In this document: piece by piece, positions 8,185-16,657 of the stretch
Position numbering within the stretch: position 1 is the first letter of the stretch
Layout: each line of letters opens with the position of its first letter
Source: Alistipes shahii WAL 8301
GTDB taxonomy: Bacteria > Bacteroidota > Bacteroidia > Bacteroidales > Rikenellaceae
Assembly (NCBI RefSeq): GCF_025145845.1
Contig: NZ_CP102253.1
Coordinates: 372,001 to 436,000 of the forward strand
Length of the DNA stretch: 64,000 nucleotides
Reading direction: 5' to 3'
Program-made: the position numbers and the translations under genes
Notes under the pieces: generated by a model
The model's input: only the letters and a program-made list of their open reading frames with translations
Database searches by the model: none
Told to the model about the DNA's origin: nothing

Positions 8185-9207
8185 ATGGTAATGCCTTTAT
8201 CTGACGGGATGGATATTCATTTCACCAGCCTGCACAAAATCCTACGGAACCTGTACGACCAGATGACGCCTATTACGGACGATATTGCCACGTTCGCTAC
8301 GGCCGTCGCCGGGCTGGGTGCGCTGCTCTATATCTGCTACCGGGTCTGGCAGGCCCTTGCGCGGGCCGAAGCTATCGACGTATTCAGTCTGCTGCGGCCG
8401 TTCGTTATCGGCTTGTGCATTATCTCTTTCCGGCCCATCGTTATCAACTCGATCAACGGGATATTAAAACCGTTTGTCGTCGGCACGAACCAGATTCTAA
8501 AAGATCAACTGCTGGATATGAAAGAACTTCAAAAGAAGAAAGACCGTTTGGAATGGGAGGAAGCTGTACGCCGCAAGACATACGGCGTTATCGACCCAAA
8601 CGAGGATTACGACGCGGAATTGCGGGCGCTGGGGCTGGATGTTCCGACGCAAAGTGTCATGGATGCGCTGTATGAGGTAACGCATATTTTCAGTACGAAA
8701 TATTGGGTGCTTCAATTTTTCCGGTGGCTGTTGGAAATCCTGTTCGGGGCTGCGGCATTGGTGATCGACACGCTGCGGACTTTCTATTTGGTGATTCTAA
8801 CGATTTTGGGGCCGATTGCCTTTGCAATCAGTATTTACGACGGCTTCCAATCTACGCTGACCTATTGGCTCTCGCGGTACATTTCGATTTACCTGTGGCT
8901 GCCTATTGCCGACCTGTTCAGCGCCATGCTTGCGAAGATTCAGGTTTTGTCGCTCGACCGGGACATCGAATTGATCGGCGAACACTCGTTCCTGCCGGAT
9001 TCGGCAAACTCGGTCTACCTGATTTTCCTGCTTATCTCGATAATCGGCTATTTCACGATTCCGACCGTTGCAAGCTGGATTGTGCAGTCCACGGGAGCCG
9101 GAGCGTACAACAAAAAGATTTCGGGTGCTGGCAATACCGTTACCAACGTCGCGGCCGGAGCCGCCGGAGCCGCCACGGGCAATGTGTCCGGGGGACTGAT
9201 GAAATAA
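8185..9207 (+). CDS. traJ: Conjugative transposon protein TraJ, polytopic membrane protein
   Basis: A 340-residue VirB6-like inner-membrane protein. ATG 8185 is preferred over the TTG at 8176 because TTG overlaps the end of traI. The N-terminus HFTSLHKILRNLYDQMTPI is typical of TraJ. About five membrane segments follow: YICYRVWQAL, FVIGLCIISFRPIVI, the LLEILFGAAALVIDTLRTFY region, and two near the C-terminus (VYLIFLLISIIGYFTIPTV). The tail is Gly/Ala rich (AAGAAGAATGNVSGG). It forms part of the membrane channel. Confidence 0.9.
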   Translation: MVMPLSDGMDIHFTSLHKILRNLYDQMTPITDDIATFATAVAGLGALLYICYRVWQALARAEAIDVFSLLRPFVIGLCIISFRPIVINSINGILKPFVVGTNQILKDQLLDMKELQKKKDRLEWEEAVRRKTYGVIDPNEDYDAELRALGLDVPTQSVMDALYEVTHIFSTKYWVLQFFRWLLEILFGAAALVIDTLRTFYLVILTILGPIAFAISIYDGFQSTLTYWLSRYISIYLWLPIADLFSAMLAKIQVLSLDRDIELIGEHSFLPDSANSVYLIFLLISIIGYFTIPTVASWIVQSTGAGAYNKKISGAGNTVTNVAAGAAGAATGNVSGGLMK

Positions 9208-9222
9208 TAACACTTGTAAAAC

Positions 9223-9846
9223 ATGGAATTTAAAGCATTAAAAAACATCGAAACAGCCTACCAGCAGTTACGTCGTTATTCGATGGCGTTTCTGGGGTTG
9301 TGTGCCCTGATTACGGTCGTCGCCGTATGGAGGTCGTACAGCTTCGCTGAAAAGCAGCGTCAGAAGATTTACGTGCTGGACAACGGCAAAAGCCTGATGC
9401 TGGCCCTATCGCAGGACCTTTGGCAAAACCGCCCCGTCGAAGCCCGCGAGCATGTCAAACGGTTTCACGAACTGTTCTTCACGCTCGCCCCGGATAAGGC
9501 GGCCATCGAAAGCAACGTCAACCGTGCCATGATGCTGGCCGACAAGTCGGCGATTGCGTACTACCGGGACCTCTCGGAAAAGGGGTTCTTCAATCGCCTG
9601 ATCGCGGGCAACGTCAGCCAGCGCATCGTGGTAGACAGCATCGCCGGGAACTTCAATGACTATCCCTATGAACTTCGAACCTATGCCCGGCAGCAGATCA
9701 TCCGCGAAAGCTATATCACCGAGCGCAGCCTTGTCACCTCGTGCCAGCTTATCAACACCGTTCGTTCGGACAACAACCCGCAGGGTTTCATTATCGAGCG
9801 GTTCATGGTATTGGAGAATAAAGACCTCGGACGCTATGAAAGGTAG
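9223..9846 (+). CDS. traK: Conjugative transposon protein TraK
   Basis: A 207-residue protein with one membrane anchor (residues ~22-40, AFLGLCALITVVAVW) and a periplasmic domain. MEFKALKNIETAYQQLRRYS, the KIYVLDNGKSLMLA motif and RPVEAREHVKRFHELFFTL are strong TraK signatures. It is the VirB8-like scaffold of the pore. The C-terminus overlaps the traL start by 11 bases. Length is normal and the stop is TAG. Confidence 0.92.
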   Translation: MEFKALKNIETAYQQLRRYSMAFLGLCALITVVAVWRSYSFAEKQRQKIYVLDNGKSLMLALSQDLWQNRPVEAREHVKRFHELFFTLAPDKAAIESNVNRAMMLADKSAIAYYRDLSEKGFFNRLIAGNVSQRIVVDSIAGNFNDYPYELRTYARQQIIRESYITERSLVTSCQLINTVRSDNNPQGFIIERFMVLENKDLGRYER

Positions 9847-10066
9847 GCATTGTATCACGACCCTTGCCGGGGCGAAAGACCGGGCGTTGGGGCGTCTGAA
9901 GAACTATCTGGAGCAACGCACCCCGCGCCAGCGGTTGTATATCGTCCTTACTGCGCTGCTGCTGTTCGCAGCCGTGGATATATGGATGATCGTCAGCAGC
10001 CTTTCGGGGCACTCCGAACCGCTGCCTGCGGAACACATCGAAGTATCAGTACCATTAAAACCGTAA
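9836..10066 (+). CDS. traL: Conjugative transposon protein TraL (DUF3989)
   Basis: A 76-residue protein starting at ATG 9836 inside the end of traK. It has a basic N-terminus (RLKNYLEQRTPRQRL), one membrane helix (YIVLTALLLFAAVDIWMIV) and a short periplasmic tail. This layout and the place between traK and traM identify TraL (DUF3989). It is a small membrane component of the transfer apparatus. The TAA is three bases before traM. Confidence 0.8.
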   Translation: MKGRHCITTLAGAKDRALGRLKNYLEQRTPRQRLYIVLTALLLFAAVDIWMIVSSLSGHSEPLPAEHIEVSVPLKP

Positions 10067-10069
10067 ACT

Positions 10070-11272
10070 ATGTTAGGTAAGACCAAGAATCCGGGCGGAC
10101 AATCCGCCCCGCAGAAAAATAAATATCTCGTCATTGCGCTGCTGTGCCTGCCGTTCGTGCTGTGCCTGTACCTGATCTTCGGCGGCAGCGGGGAGCAAGC
10201 CCCCGCCACGGTCGGCGGGTTGAATTTCAACATCCCGGACGGCCGGACACAGAATATCGAGGGCAACAAGCAGAAAGCGATGGAGCGCGAGCAGATGAAC
10301 GAACAGCACGACGCCCGTGTGCGGACGCTGGCCGAAAGTACTTTCTCGCTGTCGGGCGATACGGTGCAGGCCCCGAAGCGTGAACAGGCCCAGCCCGACC
10401 AGATCGCGCAGTCGCGCAACACCTACCGGGACCTGACGCGGGAAATGAACTCGTTTTATGCCACGCCACGGCCCGACCCGCAGATCGCGGCTTTGAAAAA
10501 GCAGGTCGCGGAACTCTCCGCCGAACTGGAACAGTCACGCAAAAAGCCCGACCCGCTGGACTACATGGAACGCAGCTATGCCCTTGCGTCCAAGTATCTG
10601 GGCGGCCAGCCGCAGGCGCAACCGCAACCGGGGACGACCTCCGAGAAGTCGAAAGACCGCGCGGCATGAGCGCACCGCACGGCGGACGGAACAGTTTCGG
10701 GATTGTCGCAGCCTGTGAGCGATTCGGCGTTCATGGCGCAATACGGCAAGCCCCGCAACTACGGATTCAACACCGCCGTCGGAGAGGGTGTCGCGGAGAA
10801 CCGCAACGCAATCCGCGCGGCTATTGACGCCGATCAGGTCATAACGGCGGGGGCCGTTGTCCGGCTGCGGCTGCTGGAGCCGATGCAGGTTGCACGCTAT
10901 GTCCTGCCGACCAATACGGTCGTGTTCGGCGTGGCGGCCATCGAGGGGCAGCGGCTTTCTATCACCGTGAGAAGTATCGAAAGCGGGGGCAGCATCATCC
11001 CCGTACAACTCACGGCGCACGACACGGACGGACAACCGGGGCTTAATATCCCGAACTCGTTAGAGCGCGAAGCGGCCAAAGAAGCCGTGGCAAGCGTCGG
11101 TTCGTCGGGCATATCGAGCATATCGGTTACGCACAACGCCGGGCAGCAGGCCGCAATGGACCTTGTGCGGGGTGCAATGTCCGCGGGCAGCCAATACCTG
11201 AACGCAAAGATGCGGGAAGTAAAAATCAACCTCAAAGCAGGTTATCAGCTATTATTAATTTCAAAAGAGTAA
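10070..11272 (+). CDS. traM: Conjugative transposon protein TraM (VirB10-like), with in-frame TGA at codon 200
   Basis: ATG 10070 opens a frame with a membrane anchor at residues ~22-42 (YLVIALLCLPFVLCLYLIF) and FNIPDGR, then a helical Gln/Glu-rich linker. TGA at 10667-10669 interrupts it. The same frame continues to TAA at 11272 with the C-terminal beta-barrel domain of TraM (TAGAVVRLRLLEPMQVA, PTNTVVFGVAAIEGQRL, QAAMDLVRGAM). Read through, it is 400 residues, close to other TraM proteins. The TGA sits in a poorly conserved linker, so Trp cannot be proven here; an Arg CGA ancestor is also possible. No good start exists just after the stop. Confidence 0.85.
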
Positions 11273-11279
11273 AGCAAAC

Positions 11280-12182
11280 ATGAAAAATCTTATTATGACA
11301 TTCGCGGCAGCCGTGGGCCTGTCGCTTGGCAGCTTCGCACAAAGTGTAAGCACCGAATCAAAAGCATTCCGCTCCAGCCAGATCGTCGCACCTTACGACA
11401 TCGAAGTAACGTATAACAAAACCGTGCATGTCCTGTTCCCGGCGGCTGTGCAGTATGTCGATCTGGGCAGCAACGACATCATCGCGGGCCGTGCCAGCGG
11501 CGCGGAAAATGTCGTGCGCATCAAATCCGCCGTCGCGGGATTTCCGGGCGAAACGAATTTCTCGGTCATAACCGCCGACGGGTGTTTCTACACGTTCAAT
11601 GTAACCTACGCCGACGAGCCGGGGCAGCTATCCGTGGAAATGGACGATTGGCTGCGCAAGAACCCTACGGCGGAGTATGCCAACGACCGCCTGTTCGTCA
11701 GGCTCTCGGAGTTGGGCGGCGAAACACCCGTGCTGGTAAATCGAATCATGTATTCTATCTACAAGAAAAACGCTGCGGACATTAAGTCCGTCGGCTCCAA
11801 ACAGTTCGGGATTCAAACCCTCCTGAAAGGGGTCTACATTCACAAGGACCTCATGTATTTCCATATCGCCGTGCGTAACATGTCGAATGTGTCCTACGAC
11901 ATAGATTTCATCCGCTTTAAGGTTGTGGATAAGAAAGTCGCCAAACGAACCGCTGTTCAGGAAACCTATGTGAATCCGGTGCGGGTGTTCAGCCAGCAGA
12001 ACACCGTGGACGGAAAAGCAACCGTTCGCAACGTGTTCGTGTTCCCGAAAATGACGCTCCCGGACGACAAGGTGCTGACGGTCGAAATCTTCGAAAAGGG
12101 CGGCGGACGGCATCAGTCGTTCAACATCGCCAACGGGGAACTGATCGGGGCGAAACTCATTAACGACCTGAAAACCCGGTAG
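11280..12182 (+). CDS. traN: Conjugative transposon protein TraN (DUF4138)
   Basis: A 300-residue exported protein with a signal peptide (LIMTFAAAVGLSLGSFAQS). The N-terminal domain has VTYNKTVHVLFPAAVQYVDLGS and GFPGETNFSVITADG, and the C-terminal domain has NVSYDIDFIRFKVVDKKVAKRT, all typical of DUF4138/TraN. It is the VirB9-like periplasmic/outer-membrane partner of TraM. Seven bases separate it from traM and two from traO. Length is normal; the stop is TAG. Confidence 0.93.
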   Translation: MKNLIMTFAAAVGLSLGSFAQSVSTESKAFRSSQIVAPYDIEVTYNKTVHVLFPAAVQYVDLGSNDIIAGRASGAENVVRIKSAVAGFPGETNFSVITADGCFYTFNVTYADEPGQLSVEMDDWLRKNPTAEYANDRLFVRLSELGGETPVLVNRIMYSIYKKNAADIKSVGSKQFGIQTLLKGVYIHKDLMYFHIAVRNMSNVSYDIDFIRFKVVDKKVAKRTAVQETYVNPVRVFSQQNTVDGKATVRNVFVFPKMTLPDDKVLTVEIFEKGGGRHQSFNIANGELIGAKLINDLKTR

Positions 12183-12184
12183 TC

Positions 12185-12775
12185 ATGCGAAAGTACATCA
12201 TCATAGCACTCGCGGCGGTGTGCCTTTTCGGGCTGTGGCCCGGCCAGGCACACGCGCAGCGGGGGCTTCCCAAACAAAAGGGAATCCAAATCACGGCGGG
12301 CTGGGTGGACGGTTTTTCGTTCGTGAAAGCCGGACGGCGGGCCAACTTCTACGGTAGTGTTGCGTTCTCCAGATACAACCGCAATTCGACGCGCTGGCTC
12401 CTGGGGCTGGAATATCTGCAAAAGGATTACACCTACCGGGGCGAGGTCGTGCCCAAAGCGCAGTTCACGGGCGAAGCCGGATATTTCGTTCCGCTTGCAG
12501 CAGACCGGGGCCGAAACGTCGTGCTGTCGGTGGGGTTCTCGGCGCTGACCGGGTACGAATCTTCGAATTGGGGCAACAAACTGCTGCATGACGGGGCGCG
12601 GCTCCGGGATGCCGATTGTTTCCTGTACGGCGGGGCGCTTACGGCCGAAGTCGAAACCTATCTGTGCGATAAGGTCGTGTTCTTGGTGAGCGTCCGGGAG
12701 CGGGTGCTGGCCGGGTCCACGGTCGGGACCTTTCACACGCAGATCGGGTTCGGGTTCAAATTCATCATCAATTAA
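12185..12775 (+). CDS. traO: Conjugative transposon protein TraO
   Basis: A 196-residue outer-membrane-type protein with a signal peptide (IIIALAAVCLFGLWPGQAHAQ). GLPKQKGIQITAGWVDGFS and the later YTYRGEVVPKAQFTGEAGYF and GFGFKFIIN (beta-strand with a terminal aromatic/hydrophobic residue) fit TraO. It lies two bases after traN. In CTnDOT-like elements traP (a primase) follows traO; here two DNA methyltransferases occupy that place instead. Confidence 0.88.
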   Translation: MRKYIIIALAAVCLFGLWPGQAHAQRGLPKQKGIQITAGWVDGFSFVKAGRRANFYGSVAFSRYNRNSTRWLLGLEYLQKDYTYRGEVVPKAQFTGEAGYFVPLAADRGRNVVLSVGFSALTGYESSNWGNKLLHDGARLRDADCFLYGGALTAEVETYLCDKVVFLVSVRERVLAGSTVGTFHTQIGFGFKFIIN

Positions 12776-12781
12776 CCGCGC

Positions 12782-13672
12782 ATGAATCTACTGGAATTAT
12801 TTTCAGGCATCGGGGGTTTCTCGCTGGGGCTTCGGCAAGCGGGATTTACCTTTGATAAGGTCTATTTTTCGGAGATAGACCGTCATGCCGTTGCTAACTT
12901 CAAACACAATTTTCCACATGCACAACACGTCGGATCAGTCTGCGACATTACAGGAACTTCCATTGAACGTCCCGATATTATCACTTTCGGATCGCCTTGC
13001 CAGAATTTCAGCGCTGCTGGAAACGGCCTTGGATTGCAAGGAGCAGAAAGTTCACTCATACGGTACGCGATTAAGGCCATTGACTACTTTAGACCTGACA
13101 TTTTTATCTGGGAAAATGTTAAGGGCGTCCTCTTCGAACGACATTGCCGGGATTTTTGGGCTATCGTCAAGGCCCTTGCCGACATTGGGGTTTATCAGAT
13201 CGAATGGCAACTGCTTAATACTGCATGGATATTACCCCAAAATCGGGAGAGAATCTACCTTGTCGGGCGTCTTGCAGAAAAATGCCGGGACAAAGTATTT
13301 CCTGTCTGCGAAAGCGTTTTCTCGCCTGAAAAGGAATCTGGAAACAACAGGGAAAGCAAAGATTGTTGTGGTACGCTTATAAAAACCTATGGCCGGACTG
13401 CGAATTGGGTTACCTACGTATTGCAGCTCCAACGGGGAGAACAATTCGACGGCAAGCTCCGGGCGATCCACGAGGGACAGTTGCGGCTGCTGACCGAAAC
13501 GGAGTGCGAACGGTTGCAGGGCTTTCCGGACGGTTTTACGCGCTATGGCGTCTATGACGGAGAGGTGCGGGAGATTTCCCGCACGCAGCGGTATTCGTTG
13601 CTGGGAAATGCTGTCAGCCCGCCTATTGTAGAAAGGGTGGCTGCGAGAATCAAACAAACGACATTGTTGTAA
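12782..13672 (+). CDS. C5-cytosine-specific DNA methyltransferase
   Basis: A 296-residue methyltransferase with the family's ordered motifs: I (LELFSGIGGFSLGLRQAGF), IV with catalytic Cys (GSPCQNFS, residue ~78), VI (ENVKG), VIII (QNRERIYLVG), IX (ECERLQGFPDGFT) and X (LLGNAVSPPIV). The target-recognition region between VIII and IX is short (~70 residues), so the site specificity cannot be read. No restriction endonuclease is adjacent, so it is probably a solitary enzyme protecting the element's DNA on entry into new hosts. It starts six bases after traO, in the same operon. Confidence 0.93.
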   Translation: MNLLELFSGIGGFSLGLRQAGFTFDKVYFSEIDRHAVANFKHNFPHAQHVGSVCDITGTSIERPDIITFGSPCQNFSAAGNGLGLQGAESSLIRYAIKAIDYFRPDIFIWENVKGVLFERHCRDFWAIVKALADIGVYQIEWQLLNTAWILPQNRERIYLVGRLAEKCRDKVFPVCESVFSPEKESGNNRESKDCCGTLIKTYGRTANWVTYVLQLQRGEQFDGKLRAIHEGQLRLLTETECERLQGFPDGFTRYGVYDGEVREISRTQRYSLLGNAVSPPIVERVAARIKQTTLL

Positions 13673-13688
13673 TTTATTATCTCAATTT

Positions 13689-14135
13689 ATGAAAGAAGCA
13701 ACAAGAAAAACAATGTTTTCATCCGTTCGGATGGACTGGGCTACGCCTATGGATTTTTTCAATGCGCTCGACGCGGAATTTCACTTCACACTTGATCCTT
13801 GTGCAAGTCCTGAAAATGCAAAGTGCAAGAAATACTATACAGAGCGGACAAACGGATTATTACAGAGCTGAAAGGGCGAAACGGTGTTTTGTAATCCTCC
13901 TTACGGCCGTAATATCGCGGCGTGGGTTATCAAGTGCTGGCAGGAAGCGAAACAACCGGGAACAATTGTCGTAATGCTGATTCCGGCCCGCACGGATACG
14001 CGCTATTTTCACGATTTTATTTACCACCAGGCAACAGAAATACGGTTTATTAAGGGCCGTCTGAAATTCGGAGGTCAGAATAATCCCGCACCGTTTCCGA
14101 GCATGGTAGTAGTTTTCAAGGGATATAATAAATAA
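13689..14135 (+). CDS. Phage/ICE-type N6-adenine DNA methyltransferase, with in-frame TGA at codon 61
   Basis: ATG 13689 opens a frame with MDWATPMDFFNALDAEFHF and LDPCASPENAKC, meets TGA at 13869-13871, and continues directly with KGETVFCNPPYGRN to TAA at 14135. The whole is 148 residues if the TGA is read. This is the Dam family of phages and mobile elements (PF05869 type). Its catalytic NPPYG lies after the TGA, and the usual wording just before it is LxQxW-x-G-x-VxCNPPYG, so the TGA is at the conserved Trp. Without readthrough no catalytic protein is made. It may modify element DNA together with the preceding cytosine methyltransferase. Confidence 0.85.
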
Positions 14136-14146
14136 AATGAACAGTT

Positions 14147-14572
14147 ATGCGAAAAATAAAAATCTGCGGCATTTTTGCCGCGCTGCTGTCGCTGTTCTCG
14201 TGTAACGATAAGATCGACGTGCAGCAAGCCTATGATTTCGGTATAACGACCTGGTATCTTCAAAAAACGATCAAACCGGGCCAACCCGTCGAAATACGGT
14301 TCTATCTGACCCGTGAGGGGTATTATGCCGATGCGGAGTTCTCAATCGGCTATGTTCAGATCGAAGGTGACGGCGTGGTGTATGATACCGGAAACTCACG
14401 GCTTATAAATCGGGAGTTCTGTGCCTTGCAGGAAATATCCGACCTGCAGGACGGGGTTTTCACGCTCTATTACCGGAGCCTGTCGGACAAAAATTCAACG
14501 CTGAAATTCATCGTCATGGATAACTTCGGCCAGACACGAGAATTGCAGATCGAATTTGAAAGTGAAATATAA
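14147..14572 (+). CDS. traQ: Conjugative transposon protein TraQ (DUF3872)
   Basis: A 141-residue lipoprotein: signal peptide with lipobox LFSC at Cys19, then CNDKIDVQQAYDF. The Ig-like body has KPGQPVEIRFYLTREGYYADAEF and ends with IVMDNFGQTRELQIEFES, matching DUF3872/TraQ. It is the last gene of the transfer operon. The last ~55 bases before GAAATATAA have a diverged second copy at 28366-28420, which implies that the DNA in between was inserted at the 3' end of an ancestral traQ. Confidence 0.88.
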   Translation: MRKIKICGIFAALLSLFSCNDKIDVQQAYDFGITTWYLQKTIKPGQPVEIRFYLTREGYYADAEFSIGYVQIEGDGVVYDTGNSRLINREFCALQEISDLQDGVFTLYYRSLSDKNSTLKFIVMDNFGQTRELQIEFESEI

Positions 14573-14628
14573 GGGAAAAGGCGGCCGGTATGAAGTGCAC
14601 CCCAAAGATTGGCCGGATTAATATTAAT

Positions 14629-14719
14629 TTAGATAGCATGAGTTCGGTACTGCACCGGGCTCATGTTGTTTAAAGCCCTCTTTATTCGTTTGTTGCCCTT
14701 TGAATATTGCCGTTGATTT
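14629..14719 (-). pseudogene. IS3-type transposase C-terminal remnant
   Basis: The minus strand encodes a short tail NKRIKRALNNMSPVQYRTHA followed by I and TAA at 14629-14631. The SPVQYRT ending preceded by a KRIK-type basic segment is the usual C-terminus of IS3-family OrfB integrases. Nothing of the catalytic DDE core is left. The remnant sits at the left boundary of the inserted PUL block and may mark how that block arrived. The match is short, so the call is moderate. Confidence 0.5.
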
Positions 14720-14720
14720 G

Positions 14721-15392
14721 TCATAGCGCATAATCGAGGTGGTATTTAATATATTCAAATTGAAAATCACCACATTCGGCACGGGGTAGCCGGAGATGGG
14801 CTACACGAGGATTGTATTTATATTTATTAGTAAGATATTCCACCATTTTTTCATAAGCATCGTAGCCACTTTTGGCAAAAAAGTTTCCCTTATACAATTC
14901 TATTCCTTTGATCGTGCCGCGTTCATTCGTGTATACTGTCAAATAGAAATAATATCGTACAGCATATATTCCCTCCCGGATTTCGGATAACTCCTGCCGA
15001 CGCTTGTTTACTAATTCCTTATTCTGTTCGAATCGTTCCAGATTTATTTTTTCGAGTTGTGTCTGATAAAGCCGGTTGTGTTCTTCCAGAGTGTCGGCCA
15101 ATGCCGGGTAATAGTTTATGTGCGTTGAACCTGTGCCCGTTGTTTGGAGCATGTTCAATCCCGAATATTTTTTGGTTTTATAAATGAAATAATCGACGGT
15201 TCCGGCTTCGTTTCCCACGATTTCGCCAAAGAAAATAGCGTATATCCGACACTCTGCTGTTTCGCTGCATTTCAGTTGTTTCGCACTTCTCGGATTTATA
15301 AGGGAATTGATGAAATAGATAGCTTGTTCCGGTGTGCTGCATAGTTCAATTCTATTGAAGTACACGAACACATATTTTCTTTTGAGATTCAT
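14721..15392 (-). CDS. Hypothetical protein
   Basis: A 223-residue protein that I do not recognise. It has no signal peptide and starts with MNLKRKYVFVYFNRIEL. Residues ~105-145 form a charged helix or coiled coil (LEEHNRLYQTQLEKINLERF). The rest is mixed alpha/beta with many Tyr and Phe. It is lower in GC than its neighbours, which suggests separate acquisition. It is the first gene of the inserted block, in the same orientation as the PUL, but with a ~230-base gap to it, so membership in the PUL is uncertain. Confidence 0.55.
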   Translation of the reverse strand: MNLKRKYVFVYFNRIELCSTPEQAIYFINSLINPRSAKQLKCSETAECRIYAIFFGEIVGNEAGTVDYFIYKTKKYSGLNMLQTTGTGSTHINYYPALADTLEEHNRLYQTQLEKINLERFEQNKELVNKRRQELSEIREGIYAVRYYFYLTVYTNERGTIKGIELYKGNFFAKSGYDAYEKMVEYLTNKYKYNPRVAHLRLPRAECGDFQFEYIKYHLDYAL

Positions 15393-15625
15393 ACGTTACA
15401 AGTTTTATGAAAAAGAGAAAGCAGTATAACAAATATAGCTTTTATTTGTTGAATTTCAAATACCTGTGATATGTTTGAGGACTGAATTTTTTTCGTGCAT
15501 GGCTCGAATAATATAAAAATGTGTCAGAGTGATTTTAAAAGCCAATGATAACAAGAAAGGACGGCTATCTTTGCCGTTCTTCTCCTATTTTCTTCACGTG
15601 CATTGTTTCCGGGGTGTAATTACGG

Positions 15626-16562
15626 TCAGTTGCCGTAATCTTTGGGGTAAGTTACTCCGGTATGTGTACAGGTCAGGTCGAATGCCCACGCTACGGCATT
15701 GAATGTTGAAAGGCGCGTAGGTTCCATACGCAAATCATAAATACCGATACCCCCGGCATTGGCTCGCATTGATTGTATCGTGCGAACTTTGACCGCACTA
15801 TCACTTAATGGGCCTCTTAAATCTATACTGAACGGAAGATAGTGTGATACCGGGAACATTGAAGATAGGTAATAACCGTTCAATGAACCTTGGTGCGTCA
15901 GGTCGATACATGCTACGGCTTCGGGTGAAAGCGTATTGGTATTTCCCCAATCCAGCAGGGTAATTATTTTGTCGGTTTTGTTTCGCAATTTCAGAATAAC
16001 ATTGCTGAATGAGGTTGAATTTGCCGGTGGCCAGCCGCGGGTTCCGTATTCCGACCATTCATCGTCGAGGAAATAGCCGTCCACACCGGCGGCCTCCCCG
16101 ACCTCGATAATCTGGTTGCAGAACGATTCTGCTTGTTGATTCGTGAGGTTTGCGAACCCGGCTCCGGTATGGTCGCCCAGATAGCCGAGCAGGACTTTGA
16201 TACCTTTTGCCTGGAGCGGTTTGATATATTTGTCGGGATCGGCGAGAATAGCTGCGTTATTGGGATTGTTGTAGGCATAAACATTCCCGTTGGCATCTCC
16301 ACGGATGTTGGACGAATAGATCACCACATGGGTAAAGAACGGTTCGCCGTTGGAAAGGTAATACTCTCCGGCATTGAGGATATTTAACATCGTTGACTTC
16401 CACGATCAGATGCCGGGCGAAGTTTTCTATTGTCGCCGCGCGGGTCATGGGGGTAGTTTGTCCGTCCGGTTGGGCTATGACGGGTTCTTCTGCGCTATTG
16501 CAGGCTGTAAAAGTGTATGCCGCTGCTGCGAACAGCATACACGCTATTATCATTCTTTTCAT
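15626..16562 (-). pseudogene. GH18 endo-beta-N-acetylglucosaminidase-like lipoprotein, frameshifted
   Basis: The minus strand begins with a lipoprotein signal (AYTFTAC, then NSAEEPV) and runs to EVNDVK, where the frame changes near 16385. The homology continues in another frame as ILNAGEYYLSNGEPFFTHV to the stop at 15626. The neighbouring paralogue reads EVNDVNPLNAGEYLLS across this point, so one extra A (AAA instead of AA) explains the break. The body is a GH18 barrel of Endo F/H type. The catalytic motif reads DGYFLDDE; the Phe is seen in some active relatives and the acid Glu is kept. If not corrected, only a 101-residue fragment is made. Confidence 0.75.
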
Positions 16563-16657
16563 AGTCGTAGTTCGTTTAGGATGAAAAACCGCACACCACT
16601 TTCGCGGTGCGCGGACACTTTAATCACAACCTATTTCTTCTCATTTTGCGTAAAACA

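Noticed and set aside
675..13871. The in-frame TGA codons as selenocysteine sites
   Set aside because: TraG and Dam homologues have Trp, not Cys, at the matching place, and no SECIS-like hairpin directly after the TGA was seen.
15563..15575. TATCTTTG on the plus strand as a promoter
   Set aside because: Both neighbouring genes run on the minus strand, and the motif lies in a hairpin-like stretch.
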